Shown here piece after piece: positions 24,786 to 38,000 of a stretch of DNA of 64,000 nucleotides (its first letter is position 1; each line of letters opens with the position of its first letter). The notes under the pieces were generated by a model. That model ran no database searches. It was given only the letters and a program-made list of their open reading frames with translations, and was not told the DNA's origin. Source of the stretch: Limnephilus marmoratus (Eukaryota; Arthropoda; Insecta; Trichoptera; Limnephilidae); the NCBI GenBank assembly GCA_917880885.1, contig OU862913.1, forward strand, positions 23,073,286 to 23,137,285, in the 5' to 3' direction. A program made the position numbers and the translations under genes.

Positions 24786-25470
24786 TGCATATTAATATAT
24801 AAAACATAGTCGGGTTACTTATACCATTTATAACTCCAGAACGGCTGAACCGATTTTTATGATCATTGATTTGTTGGATTTGTCTCCGCCCCAAATTGCA
24901 GAATAGCTACTAAAACATAGGAAAAATTCACGATTTTTTTTTTTAATAAAATTATTTTCCTCGTACATTTTGTATGTAACGTATTCTCATATTTTGAAAG
25001 AACTGCAGCAATATTGTGATATGTATAATTTTTAATAGTTAGTGAATTCCAAAAATTCAAAAACGTCAAATGTCAATGCGCGGATTGTTTTGCTTTTGTT
25101 CTTAATGCTGCCCCTTTTTCTTACACACTAAATTTATGTCAACAGTTGAAAATGAGACAAACGGTAAACGTAATGTATGTTCGTCTGCACGCGTCCAAAT
25201 GAAAAATACAATTATTATAATAATCCGTCTCACACGTATAAATAAAATGAAACGCAATTCCCGTAAGTGTGTTGAAAAGTAAGAAAATTACAAAATATAC
25301 AAATTCATACACGACGCCATCTCTGATACTGACAAAAACAAAACACGGACAGTTGCGCATCGATAATTGCTTCATTGTGAAATTTTTAACTTAATAAAAA
25401 AAAGTGAATGTAATTCAGCTATAAGTTATAACCCAATTTGATTCTGAGGCGGTACGAAGTTCAGCTAGTC
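24786..25470 (+). mobile_element. Helitron-like element, second family
   Basis: The 5' side has TTAATATATAAAACATAGTC and AACGGCTGAACCGATTTTTA; the 3' end has GGCGGTACGAAGTTCAGCTAG. These match the general form of insect non-autonomous Helitrons (ending CTAG before T). The inside has no gene. Confidence 0.55.
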
Positions 25471-25555
25471 ATTCATAAAGATAACAGGCAATAATAAATT
25501 GATAAAAATGTTAGTAGTTCTTAGACGAAGTGTGACAGGGTTAGATTATTGATAT

Positions 25556-26080
25556 TATGTTTAACATCAACAAATGGGTCAATATTAACTTTTATTTCAT
25601 TCTTTGTTTCACTATTTTCCTGATCTTTCTTTTTGTTTTTATAATGACAACCGGTTCGTGTTTTTTTACCTTCTCCGCGTAGTTTTCAAGAAAAATATTT
25701 TTTTGATATCTTTTTTGATTTCTTCATTTTTGTTGTTCATGTTTATGAAAAGAGATTTATTTTCTTGCATATTTTTTTTACTTCATTCATATTTTGAGTA
25801 ATTTTTTTGGTAATCGGTCGCAGTATTTTTAATTCTCCCTTCATTTCATTGTTTTCTGCAACTAACTGGGCTATAACGTCGAAAAGTTGCTCCATCCCTT
25901 CATTTATTTTTTCCTTCTGGGTAATTTTCCCTTTCCTTCTGTGAGTGTTGTTTTAATATTATTTATTACAATCCTAGAGTTTATCAGAGTATTATGTAAC
26001 TTAAATGTCTCTATCGTTGTGGACGTTTCTTCTCCATTATTCTCCGAATCAGATGATAAGACATCGTCTTCCTGCTGTTT
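25556..26080 (-). pseudogene. LINE ORF1/gag-like fragment
   Basis: Across minus-strand frames: an acidic start (SSDSENNGEE), a long Lys/Glu-rich coil, then NYAEKVKKHEPVVIIKTK and NEIKVNID, which resembles the pre-zinc-knuckle region of LINE ORF1 proteins. Several frameshifts are present and the end is missing at 25,556. Confidence 0.45.
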
Positions 26081-26129
26081 ATCCTTTTTTTATTTTTTTT
26101 TGTACATTTTTTTATATTTACTTTATATT

Positions 26130-26345
26130 TTGTACATCTATTGCCATCTGTTGGACAATACCGGTAAGTAGGTTTTTAAAATTAAGTATTCACTGTCATC
26201 TGTTGTCAAGTAGAGTAGGGTATTACATTATTTTTTATTGTACTGTTACTGCCATCTATTGCTTAGTAATGTAACTCGATTAAATGAATTTGTGGTTTAG
26301 TTTGTGTTATTATTTACCGCCATCTATGAACTGGTATTTTATAAA
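26130..26345 (+). repeat. Cluster of CCATCT motifs
   Basis: GCCATCTGTTG, GTCATCTGTTG, GCCATCTATTG and GCCATCTATG occur at about 26,143, 26,195, 26,251 and 26,321. The core GCCAT resembles a YY1/Pleiohomeotic site, but single copies also occur at 47.1 and 51.8 kb in other repeats. Confidence 0.4.
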
Positions 26346-26374
26346 TATAATAATAAAATAAAAAAGTTTATGGT

Positions 26375-26465
26375 ATGTCCGAGGATTGAACCCTGTCCGA
26401 AGATACTGGCCGAAAATGGTGAGCCAAATGCTCTACACCTGCGCCAATTCACTGGTCGACGTCGT
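26375..26465 (-). repeat. tRNA-headed SINE fragment
   Basis: On the minus strand, box A-like TTGGCGCAGGTGTAGAGC and box B-like AGGGTTCAATCC are spaced as in a tRNA. The cloverleaf is poor, so this is a SINE head or tRNA pseudogene, not a working tRNA. Confidence 0.5.
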
Positions 26466-27650
26466 TGAGATTAAATTCCATATTAACCAACTGTAAAAGA
26501 AAAGAGTGTATTTTAGCAGTTTTTTTAAACTCAAAACATTACTTTTATTGTATAAGTTCACAGTATAAATTTGTTTAACATTCACTTGTTGCAAGATTTT
26601 TTCCGGATTGTTTGTTGGTTTATTTAAGAGGGCATTACCAGAGAAAACCAGAAATATGTCATTTTCAAATCAGATTTTAGACGTATTGACTCGTTTGCAC
26701 AAAAAATTATAAATGGATTTCGAAATATTGTTCTTTTATCTAGCACACGCATGTAATAAATTTTGAGAATTTTTTTTTAATTTTTAGTATAATAAGGTTA
26801 TTCCATAGGTCGTTGGCAGATATGTTAAATTTTCAAAAAAGATTTTGTACTATACCACACCTATTTCAAATAATATAATCATGCAGTAAAATAAATCAAT
26901 ACATTATCTAGCAAACGCATGTTTTAGAATTTTAATTTTAGTTTCAATTAAATCATTAGAAAATATGTACGTACATGTGAAAAATGATACTTATACCTGA
27001 TCAAAAAATAACTACAAAAAGTACATTACTTTTATAGTTTTATCATCACGCCTTTTAGCATTTTTGGACGAAGGTATAAATAAAAACTAATTTGAATTGA
27101 AATAAATTCGATATTGAGTTAAAATATAAAAAAGCTGGTACGGAGAATAATTAATCTTTCTCATTGTAACCACCCTGCACAATCGTAAGAACAACTTTCG
27201 ACGAAATGTGGATTTTCGATTTTCGTGGTTAAACGCTCTTAACTCACTTCAATAGATGATAAAATCCTAGATAGATTATGTGTTAATTTTTTAGACAAAA
27301 ATAAAATTACTTTACGAGCGTTTCTCGGTAGAATATAGGGAGACAAATACACCGGGGGATAGCCCTTGAAAAACACTGGACCTCAGTTACTAATTTGTTT
27401 CGATTTGTCGATTTGTTTATGTGATTAATAGCGATATTTTAATTGGTAAGTGTGACCGATGTCACTTTGATTTTTCAACAATAACAAGTAGTTAATCTTA
27501 GAGTTTTGTGCGATATTATTTGTGTTCCATGTAGGTAGGAACCACCTTCCTCTCCTTTGTAGTAACTAAGTAGGGACTTCAAGGAAAGGAGGAAAACAAA
27601 GGGATAATGAATGTTTGAAGGACTTAGGAACATGGGTTTAGCTTTGTTAC
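26466..27650. other. AT-rich stretch without recognised gene
   Basis: No frame, splice pattern or known repeat was recognised on either strand. Confidence 0.4.
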
Positions 27651-28380
27651 GTTACAAAAGATAAAGAATAGACCCCCTTATTCCTGTTGCGAGGAGCTAG
27701 TGAATTGACCCCAGTGCACTAACTCGCCGCACCGCCCCTCTCCGCCCCCCTCCCCGCACGCGCAGTCCGTGGCCCGAGGCCGAACGGCACCCGGCAGTCA
27801 TTCCCCCGCTGCTTTCGGGCTCGGCAACAGTGTCCCAGAGTGTCCACAGTAATTGCGCCGCGGCGCCGTGTCGAGAACCTAAGAACTCGCGATGTTTACT
27901 TTAATTGTGTATTGTGCTCGAAGAGGCTTACGCCTACCCAGTACCTGTCTGACGACTACCTATTTCCTGCTTGTGAGTACAAATGAACCTTCCTTCCCCT
28001 CTGTGTGCTAAGAACTGACATTTAAATTCACTAAATACGTGTAGAGAGTTGAGAGAAGTCCCCCCCGTTATGATAGGATTATAGAGATAGCCAAATACCC
28101 ATGTGTATAGTGCCGAGGCTGGCTTTTGTATAACCCTGTTCACCTTTAAATGAATAAACCCTTTACGTGCAAAAACTGTGTTCTGATTGAGGAAGGAGAC
28201 CTGGAGATTGTGAGGAAAGGAAGAGGAGTAGGAATTTACAAGCGAACCACAAACACTCGCCCTGGTTTTAAGAGGAACCTTGCTCGCGCCGGCTTTGCTG
28301 AGCTAGCTGTTGGCCTGTTTATTGCGTGTCCTTTCCAGGTTTTGGGTTTAGCGAATGGCCGCAAGTAGCGCCGATGCTAA
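27650..28380 (+). other. GC-rich island, possible solo LTR or promoter
   Basis: A CpG-rich block (27,720-27,900) stands out from the AT-rich surroundings. It is followed by TTTAAATGAATAAACCC near 28,144, which holds a polyadenylation signal. This could be the U3-R-U5 of an LTR element or a host promoter. No matching second LTR was seen, and no clear frame. Confidence 0.3.
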
Positions 28381-28439
28381 CAGCTTTCAAACTGTTTCAG
28401 AACTAAACATTATGAATTTATCCCCCTTTCGAGATTGGG

Positions 28440-28830
28440 GTAATGAATTCGGCTAGAGAGGTCGAAAGGCCTCCCTCAAACAGTCTCTTCTGATCCGACC
28501 CGCCACGCAGCATGTAGCAGATATATCCGTCGCTAAGACCTACACAAACCTAACCCCATGAACGTGCACCTTTTATTAATATTTCCATTTGAACATAAGC
28601 TCGTAAATGGATTTCCAAAAAAACTTTGCTATCACCGAAATATCTTCAAGGCCCATGTTTACTCCTTCCTCTCCTCAAAAAGATTCTCCACACAGCATTT
28701 CCAAAGATGACACAGTTTATGCCACAATTCATAAAAATCTCGGAAAGGTTTTTCATGACTTGTGGCATTGTGAAATTGATTGGGGAAGGTTTTTTTGCCA
28801 AGGACAGTTCGCTAAACAAACAAAGCCTTG
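28440..28830 (+). repeat. Fragments of two dispersed repeats
   Basis: 28,455-28,540 (GAGAGGTCGAAAGGC, GATCCGACCCGCCACGCA) has a relative at 36,881-36,990. 28,640-28,720 matches the 3' coding end of the hairpin-tailed LINE family (CTCCTTCCTCTCCTCAAAAA, CACAGCAT). Confidence 0.45.
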
Positions 28831-28893
28831 CTTGTCTTCAGTATCAACAAAAATAGACGATAATAAAAGATACCGTTAAAGTAATTACAATAC

Positions 28894-29046
28894 CTTCTGT
28901 CGGTTTTGAGCAATGCAATATCGTTGTATATGGAGGGAGCGATATACTCGGGATGAGAAACTATCTGAGTAACTCTGTTGTGATATTTTTCTGCTAGAGT
29001 ACTGTTGGTGTCCCCTCCACCCAGTCGGATGTGTGTCACGTTGGTA
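28894..29046 (-). CDS. Clip protease exon E: catalytic Asp
   Basis: The acceptor is CTTCCAG and the donor is AGAAG|GTATTG; length is 153 nt. It encodes THIRLGGGD, then VSHPEY and YNDIALLKTDRR, where the Asp of NDIALL is the catalytic Asp. It ends in phase 2 inside an Arg codon, so at least one more exon is needed for the catalytic Ser (GDSGGP). No such motif was seen in either frame sense between 28,893 and position 1. Confidence 0.88.
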
Positions 29047-32000
29047 CTGGAAGCAAGACATATTCATTATTACACATTGAAGAATGAGTTAATGATGAAC
29101 GTAAGCAGAGGCGGTTCTGGGGGTACAAAAGTGGAAGGTCATTTAAAAAAATGATATTATATGCACAATCAATTTAAATACGACAATATTAATTTGTATA
29201 TAGGTACTTCACGAGTTTGAGAGTTAAATTACATTTAATATAGTAAAGTATTTCAAGCGATAAGCGCACAATATGCAAAATTAAACCATCTCGTTGAGAC
29301 GCATAATATTAATCATGCTCTCTCCCTCACGGCAATGACCCAAGCTGTCTTCAGAATCCGAAAGCATTTTTACTAGGCGACTTTGTCATTGTATGTCACG
29401 TAAAGAAACAGAAGACATGATATTGGGACATTTGATAAATTGACCTAGCCAATCTTCCAGAAAGAAAGCTTCCATTTATGACGTTAGATGTCACTGCTTG
29501 AGACGCATAATATTAATCATGCTCTCTCCCTCACGGCAATGACCCAAGCTGTCTTCAGAATCCGAAAGCATTTTTACTAGGCGACTTTGTCATTGTATGT
29601 TACGTTAAGAAACAGAAGACATGATATTGGGACATTTGATAAATTGACCCAGCCAATCTTCCAGAAAGAAAGCTTCCATTTATGACGTTAGATGTCACTG
29701 CTTGCCGATGCCAGCGGTCTATCGTCTATTTTGCGGTGTATTTCAAATACATTAGAATAATGCTAGTTGTTTTGATTTGAATAATATTTAATAATAATAA
29801 TGTGTTTTACTGTCATCTTATAATTTTGGAAAGTTTTTGATCAATTGACCTGAGGGAAAGACCGCCACTGAATGTAAGTAAGTATAAAGACATGGCGTTT
29901 AATAGAGTTCGAACATGTGTGCAGTGTGAATGATGAATACTTGGAGCAGGTGGGTGAGTTTATGAGAGATGAGAAGACTGATTAAGATATTCAAAGAAGG
30001 GTAAATGTGAGTAACTCCATTATCCTGAATGATATTTAAAAAACAGCGCGGAAATTACCTTGATGACTTCTGGTCAAATATCGATATGAAAACCATCCAA
30101 TTATTTATTTGCGATTTTTTTTCTGTTTACCAGATAATATATCATAATATTCATGTACATTACATAATAATATTGGAAGATAATATCGTTTTCCCAGATT
30201 AGCTGATAAACTAAAGAAAATTATGTATTCACACAAATGTAAACTGATTTTATTATTTCCACACAAACCTTAATTTTTTCCATCCCAATAGGCCACTTGC
30301 ATCACATTTTTTATTTGTTTTTTCTGGTTTAGGCAAATTTTCTAATACATTACCTATTTTTTTTAACCCTGGTGATTTTTTAAAAATTTCAATCCGAAAA
30401 AATCAGACCGTTTTTCATAAACCGGAACGACGGGTCATAATTTTATAGGTGCAAAAAAAGGATAATTACGTAGCCGAAAATCATTTAAAAAAAAGAACGT
30501 TTTCCACACGAATGGCATAGGACAATAACGAGGGATACCAAAATTATTACATCTCATAAATATTTTTTTTCTAGATCCATCTTATTGATCATAAATAATT
30601 ATAATGTACAACGTCTATATTACTAAATCCAATGTAAAATACTTGTACTTGTAAATTATAATAAAAATAAGAATATCATAAAATTTGATTTTGTTAAAAT
30701 CAGCACCATAACCATTATACATCTAAAACACATACCGACATCTAAAATGTACGGAGTTCTCTTCATAACATCTGTCAAAAAGTCAAACCAAATGATAAGT
30801 TCGCACAGAACAAACAATAAATATAGTGAACGTTAAATTTCAAATTCAAAAATTCGCACGAAATCAAAGTGATGCCATATAAAAAAAAAATCAGGGTTGA
30901 ATTTTACAAAATTAATAGGAACATTTTCGGAGATGGGACATTTTCATGTAGGGACGTCACGAGCCCAAATAATGGATTTATTTATTTAAAAATAAAAAAA
31001 AACTTTACATTTCAAAAAAAATTTACTAACATATCTGTAATCTTAGTAAAAAGATCTATCCACACGATTTTTTCCAAGTCGTTATGAAATCCATGCAAGT
31101 GGCCGATTGTAAGAGTTTCATTAGTTCAGGGTTTCCCAAACTTTTTCTGCAATGGAACACTTTGCAAATCTATAAATTTTAACGGAACACCTGGCTCATT
31201 TTTTAGATTGGTTAATTCCTAATAATATATATTTTTAAAGTTATTACGCAATATTTATTAAGTATATCAATAATATACGTATAAAAAAATTGAATATAAA
31301 CAAAAAAATGGAATATAAACAACAACAAAAAATGGAAAATAAACAATAAAAAATGGAATATAAACAATAAAAAAATGGAAAATAAACAACAAAAAATGGA
31401 ATATAAAAAACAAAAAATGGAATATAAACAACAAAAAATGGAATGTAAACAATAAAAAAATGAAAAATAAACAACAAAAAAATGGATTATAAAAAAAAAG
31501 TTAATATGCAGCAAAAAATGGAATAAATAAAACAATTAACGACATTGATTTTGAGTCCTTGAATTGCATATCTTCTTATATATATATTTTTTTTGGTAAG
31601 TTGAATTCTAATATCTGGTATGGCGTCGAGCCTGTTCCTGCACTAGTACACATCGTATACAGCACAGTAATAAATTTCGGAGATTTTGATTAGTAGGTAT
31701 GTAAAATGAAGGATTACTGCGATTAAACCATAAGCACCTTTTTCCACTTACGTAAAGCTTAGTCTCTCTATCTGGAACGGTCTAGTACCTACCTACTTAA
31801 GAACTTTTGTGAAATATTTATACAAATAATGGGAATAATATCACTAGTGTTGAAATATGAATATGTGTATGTTTTATTAAATTAAATTCTTCCGACAAAT
31901 TGTCGCGGAACCCCTGTACAGGTTCGGCGGAACCCTAGGGTTCCGCGGAACACAGTTTGGGAAACCCTGCATTAGTTCAATCCGTTCATTAACAAGCAAG

Positions 32001-35000
32001 TAATTTTGTATATCGAATAACTTTATTAAAATAAATGCATTTGACAGTTAACAGTTGATAGCTGACAGTTAGCCGGAACTTATTTATGTGATGCTCTGAA
32101 GGCCGCGCTAAAATGTATCAATCGTCGGCGTCGGTCGGATTTATCTGTAATCAATCGTTAACCGTGCTCGCTAATATTGATAACTGACCATAGATGATAG
32201 ATTTATCGTATTGATATAGGGTTTTATTGATTGTCCATGCTTAGCCTCTCAGTTAGGTAAATTAAATAATATTTACCCGTGGAACCTACTGTAGGTACAA
32301 TGAGCTGCGGTCATTACCCAGTCTTCGCTGATCAGAGTACCGCCGCAATCCCACGCAATTGGGTCATTGGAGAAACCAAGCAATACCTGAAAAATGAATA
32401 ACATATATGTTCAGTCAATTAAGTCAATACAGACGCTAACTTACGCTGGACTGATCACATAACTTATATCACAAACAAATTAAAAAGGAGTCATGCATCC
32501 CAATTAAAAACTTATTTCCAGGAACATATTTGCTGTTTAAGGACGACATTTTTTGCACTTTTCAATGCATTATCACATTTGGCATAATGTCTTGGGGAAG
32601 TGCAACGAATATAGCAATAGACCTAATAGAAAAAAAATCAAAAGGCAACAATTAAACTAATCCTTCAAATAACTCTCTTCACAAACTCGAATGAAATTTA
32701 TGAAACTATAGACGTGATGACAATAAGACAACTTGATGCCATATCTGTACTATTCTCCTTTTTCCAATATTAATTCAATCTCAGTGCAACATCAAGCAGC
32801 AATTAAAACCATGGCCTGTACAAAAAAACTCTAAATATACCGATAAAACATATTTCACACGAACAGAGAAACTTAAAATACCATGCAATCAATTTATATA
32901 AAAACTGCGTGCCCATCACGACTCACGACGTTAAATAAATGATTGCTGGCGTGGTCTAGGGTCAGGCTCTTGACTCGCGAAGTTCGCGGGATCGAATCCC
33001 GGCTTGGCAAATTTTTTTTTTGATTAATTTGTGTTTCTTCACAATAAATTAATTTAAACTAATATATGTATAGTATATTTGCGGCACGTTCCAGAGTGAA
33101 AGATACTCTCAGTATCGCCCTGGTGTAAGACAAACATTCAGAATTGAAACGTTGGTTAAAATGACTTTTAGCCATGTTTGGTGACCAGATTTGAATATCC
33201 AGATACTTCCCAATCTTCCTCTTCCCTATCTCCTTTCCCTCCACTACCGTCAGCCTCACAACATACCCCAACTGGGGATGCCATAGTCTCACTGGCTCCA
33301 TACGGGACTCTGCGATATTCATATAAAAAAAACCTAACTAAACATAACCCAACCCAAACAATTATATCTCTTCAAATACAGAAGAGATATGCTATGGTAT
33401 CCGCGCAACTGTCGCCGGACTACGCGCTAATTAGCGTAGTTTTCATACAAAAAGAATTTGTTCATTTCGTTGATTTTTGGAAAATGTGCATTAATATTGG
33501 TTAACAATATACAAGGTGTTAAGGGACGTACTTGACTTACTTTAACCAGCGATTCCTGACATTATTTGGAGTAAAAAATGTTAATAAAATTTTGGTCTCC
33601 GGTGACTTTTTTTGGCAACTTTTTTTTTTTTTTTTTCAAAATTTTTTTCTTCAAAATCAATCAAAAAAAAATTTCTTCCAAACTTCGTCACTGGTCACTC
33701 AGCCGAGAATCCGACCAACCCCTTACCCTGCCTCCAACTGTCCAACACCTACCATTTTTTTATGTTTTTGTAGAAAAAATAAATAAAAAAAACATCAAAA
33801 ATGTCACCGGAGACCAAAATTTCATTTACATTTTTTACTCCAAATAATGTCAGGAATCACTGGTTAAAGTAAGTCAAGTACGTCCCTTAACACCCTGTAT
33901 TTTGAATAAGGAAAGAATTCGTTTATTTAGTTTAACGTTCGTTTGGTTTATTCGTTAATTATTTGTTCTTTTAGTTTATTTTTTAATTGGTAAACAATAT
34001 CGGCGACACCCGGAAGCGCAGACCCACATAGTAAAAACAGCAGATAGCACATCTACTTATATTTCAATATCTTTGCTTGCAAACATGTTACTGCAACCCC
34101 TTGGAAAGTGTAGCCAACATCAAATACCTTGATGTAAAAATAGATAAATTTTTGAGTTGGAATGATCATGTCAATATGTTGTTAAATAATACTAGGAGAC
34201 TTACCTATATCTTTAAAGAACTCAGACATATACTAGACAAAGAAAAGTTAAATAATACCAGGAGACTTACCTATATCTTTAAAGAACTCAGACATATACT
34301 AGACAAAGAAAAGTTAAATAATACTAGGAGACTTACCTATATCTTTAAAGAACTCAGACATATACTAGACAAAGAAAAGTTAAATAATACTAGGAGACAT
34401 ACCTATATCTTTAAAGAACTCAGACATATACTAGACAAAGAAAAGTTAAATAATACTAGGAGACTTACCTATATCTTTAAAGAACTCAGACATATACTAG
34501 ACAAAGAAAAGTTAAATAATACTAGGAGACATACCTATATCTTTAAAAAACTCAGACATATACTAGACAAAGAAAAGTTAAATAATACTAGGAGACTTAC
34601 CTATATCTTTAAAGAACTCAGACATATACTAGACAAAGAAAAGTTAAATAATACTAGGAGACTTACCTATATCTTTAAAGAACTCAGACATATAATAGAC
34701 AAAGAAAAATTGAAAATGGTTTATTTTGCAATGATCCAGTCAATGCTTTCTTATAATATAGTGTGCTGGGGATCCTGTCAAAAGACTTACATAGAACCAC
34801 TTAATATTGCCCAAAAACTGATACTTAAAAAGTAATTTGTTTGACTGGTCAGTGGTTGAGTGGGCATCGCGTTTGGGTCTCACCCGGGCGTCCCGTGTTC
34901 GAATCCTCGGCTGGCTAAGTCCTCCATCACAACACAAGCAACAGTTTCGGCTTTCTGTGGTGGTAGTAGGAGATTTTCAAATATTGTTGGGTTATTCGTA

Positions 35001-38000
35001 ACCCGGGAATGTTTGTCAATCTTAAAAAAAAAAAATAATGTTCAAGAAATTGGATTTATGAAATTGTCAAAAACAATAACTGAACGAAGGAGATCTAAAA
35101 GCCGTCCGCAGGGCCTAGAAGCTCATTTATTAGATGAGTGAGAATCAAAACCCGCTATATCACGAACAATTATTTTGCCAAGATGGCGGGTGTAGAAACA
35201 CGCCCCTCAGGTCAGTTGAGTTTCAAAAGCCTTTATATTCCATACAAATCACGAAGTGAGTATCAAAATTCGCAATATCTATTGTATTTATCCAAATTAT
35301 TTAAATATTTTTAGACATACATTTAAAAACGAATTCGAATGTATATCACTCTAATTCATTTTATCAAAAAATAAAAAGCAATTTTTTGTTTACGCTAGAG
35401 ATGTGACAGTTTTTAGCGGTTTTCTCCGAATCAGTGAAAGTTGATATAGCGGATACATAAATTGAACGACTCAAATACAGTGAGTAGCACTGAGAAGTTT
35501 AAGATTGACAAAACACAATCATTAACAAGATCACTACAATAAAAATATACATCTATCTATCTATCTATCTATCTATGTATCTATGTATATAAATAAAAAT
35601 GAATCGCCGAAATGTATGTACGCGCATAACATCCAAACCACTGCACCAAATTGGATAATTCTTTTTTTTCTGTGTTCGTTATTGTTAGGACAAGGTTTGT
35701 ATAAAACTACTGGTGTGCTCTGGAATTATGAAATTTGTATAAAAAAATTGCAAAGGGTGGCACGCGAGCTGTTTGAAAAATGAATGTATAGGGAATGTAC
35801 TGAATGTGTGGAATGCGGGGGGGGGAGGGGAACTCGGGAAGGGGGTTCGCGGGAGGGGGTGAGTGGAGTGTGGAGAGGGAAGTGGAGGAGGTGGAGTGGG
35901 AATGCGAGAGGGGAAGGGGACGCGCGAGACGAAGGGGAGGCGGAAAGGGAACGGGACGAATGGGAAAGGGCACGCAGGGAGTAACAATTTCTTTATAAAA
36001 TAGCATGCCGGGATATTGGCAAGTTTTGATGTATTTAAATGCGCCTATGTTTTATTTTCGCTCCTTATGTGTTATGACGACCTCCGTAGTCCAGTGGCTA
36101 AGACTCTTGACTCACATTCCGGAGGTCGCGGGTTCGAACCCGGCATGCGCAAATAAATTTTATTTGATTAATTTGTGTTATTTCACAATTAATTCATTTA
36201 AAATAATATATAGTATATTTGCGGCATGTTCCAGAGTGGAAGATACTATTAGTATCGCCCTGGTGTAAGACCACCATTCAGAATTGAAACGTTGCTTGAA
36301 AATGGCTTTAGCCGTGTTTAGTGACCAGATCTGAATAGCCAGGTACTTCCCAACCTTCCTCTTCCCCACCTCCTTCCCCTCCTCACTAGCTTCAGCCTCA
36401 CAACATACCCCAATTGGGGATGCCATAGTCTCACTGGCTCCAGACGGGAGCAGTTGAGATTCTTGTGCGGTATTCACTGTAAAAAAAAAAAATAAATAAA
36501 AATTGTTTGAAACTCACCATGTGTGGGAATTCGTTGGCCGTCGCAGGAGCCCCTCCCACGATCAGAGGAGTGGCAGTGTGACCGCACTCGAAACTCCGGG
36601 TCAGCGATGCGTTATTCATTAAGCCTCTTCTCGCGCACGGACGTACGGCTTCAGCGAGGTCTATGCAATCTGAAAGTTTTTTGGTTTGTTTTTTTATAAA
36701 TTAGATCCATACAGAAGGCCCTGAGAAAAATAATTTCACTAAATAAGGGCCTAAGTCATATTTGGGGATGGTTTTTAAGAAAGGAAGGAGGGTTAGTTTT
36801 GGAAAGGTAAAAAGTATAAGGGAAGAGCGGGAATCTGGGGGTCGGTGTGTCCAGGAGTGTCAAACGTATGAATCTATTCACGTGCTGGAGAGGTTAAAAA
36901 TTCTCCCTAAAACAAGTCTCCCCCGATCCGGCCTACCACGCAATTGGTGGGCAGATGCTTCCGCCGCGCCGTCGAGACCGGGTAAACCCCACCTCATGGT
37001 CCCGGGCATACCTGATAAGTCTCCAAATGTAGCAAAACATTTGGGGTAACCTATGGCAGAGGTGTTCCCGAATTCCCCTCTCCCCCCCCCCCCCCCTTGC
37101 ATCCATGCTGTTTAACTATATAAATCAGGGCTTCCCAAACTTATTTCAACTATGACGCCCTTGGGAAGTTTGGGAAGTTGCCATATTTTTGCGACGCCCC
37201 CCCCCCCCCCCCCCGGTAACTAAAAATCTAAGCCCCCCGCCGCTCATTTGTACCAAGCGTAGTATTTTGAAGAACCCCCCCCCCCCTTAACGGGTCACGT
37301 GGTATGGGTACGTTCTCTAATAACAATTTGTCAGAAAAACTCCAAATAGTATCTAAATTTTTTATTAGAAAAGTAAGAACACAACATAAAAACAAAAAAT
37401 AGTTTCTCAAAACGAGGTTTTTTCGAAATTGCCACTCTCATCTCTGCCTCTAAATTTATTTTTGATCTGTAATTGTTCTTAATTACTGCAACTGCAGAGA
37501 AACCTGTCTCACACAAGTATGATGTCGCAAACGGTAATAAAACCCTTAACGCTGCAGTGCTGATGGAACGAATTTTTGATAAACTGAGTTCCAAAATTCA
37601 AGTAGCTTATCCTTATTTTATTGCAACTTAAGGCTGGAGTCACAGGACAATTCTATTAATTGTTCTTTTTCTGCTGTCAAAAGTGTTGATGGTGAGGTCG
37701 ACTGGAAAGGGCAGAAGAGTAAAGACCGATAGGTTTACAGCGCAGTTCTCTGTGAGCTTTTTCTGCGCGGCGGCCTGAAGTGGCGCGGTACTCCCCTGGG
37801 ATGATCCCGCGACGCCCCGGGGCGTCGCGACTCACAGTTAGGGAAGCCCTGATATAAATGTAATTTTTTTGCTGCTAGGCTCTGCAGACGGCTTTTAGAT
37901 CTCCTTCGTTCAGTTAGTGTTGGTGACCATTTTATAAATCAAATAGGAATTGGTTCCAAAAATAGCTCGTTCCTCGGATCTACTGTAATCCAGTGGGTTC

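Noticed and set aside
25604..25801. Phe-rich plus-strand frames at 25.6-26.2 kb
   Set aside because: The minus strand has a more convincing LINE ORF1-like reading with a coil and a VVIIK block.
31212..31535. Phe-rich open frames that look like membrane proteins
   Set aside because: They are translations of an AT-rich minisatellite inside a hAT element.
32277..32300. Alternative GTAGGT donor for protease exon D
   Set aside because: It would leave one base of a codon, but exon E needs two; the GTAAAT donor fits the phase.
33532..33847. Open frames in the T-rich centre of the 33.5 kb MITE
   Set aside because: They lie across inverted repeats and homopolymers; the equivalent frames in the 55.3 kb copy differ.
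36072..36150. Possible working tRNA gene
   Set aside because: Box A and B are good but the acceptor stem does not pair and a SINE body follows; the same holds for 26.4, 32.9, 34.9 and 48.3 kb.
36762..37102. Overlapping open frames near 36.8-37.1 kb
   Set aside because: No conserved motif; the region is built of LINE-tail and dispersed-repeat pieces.
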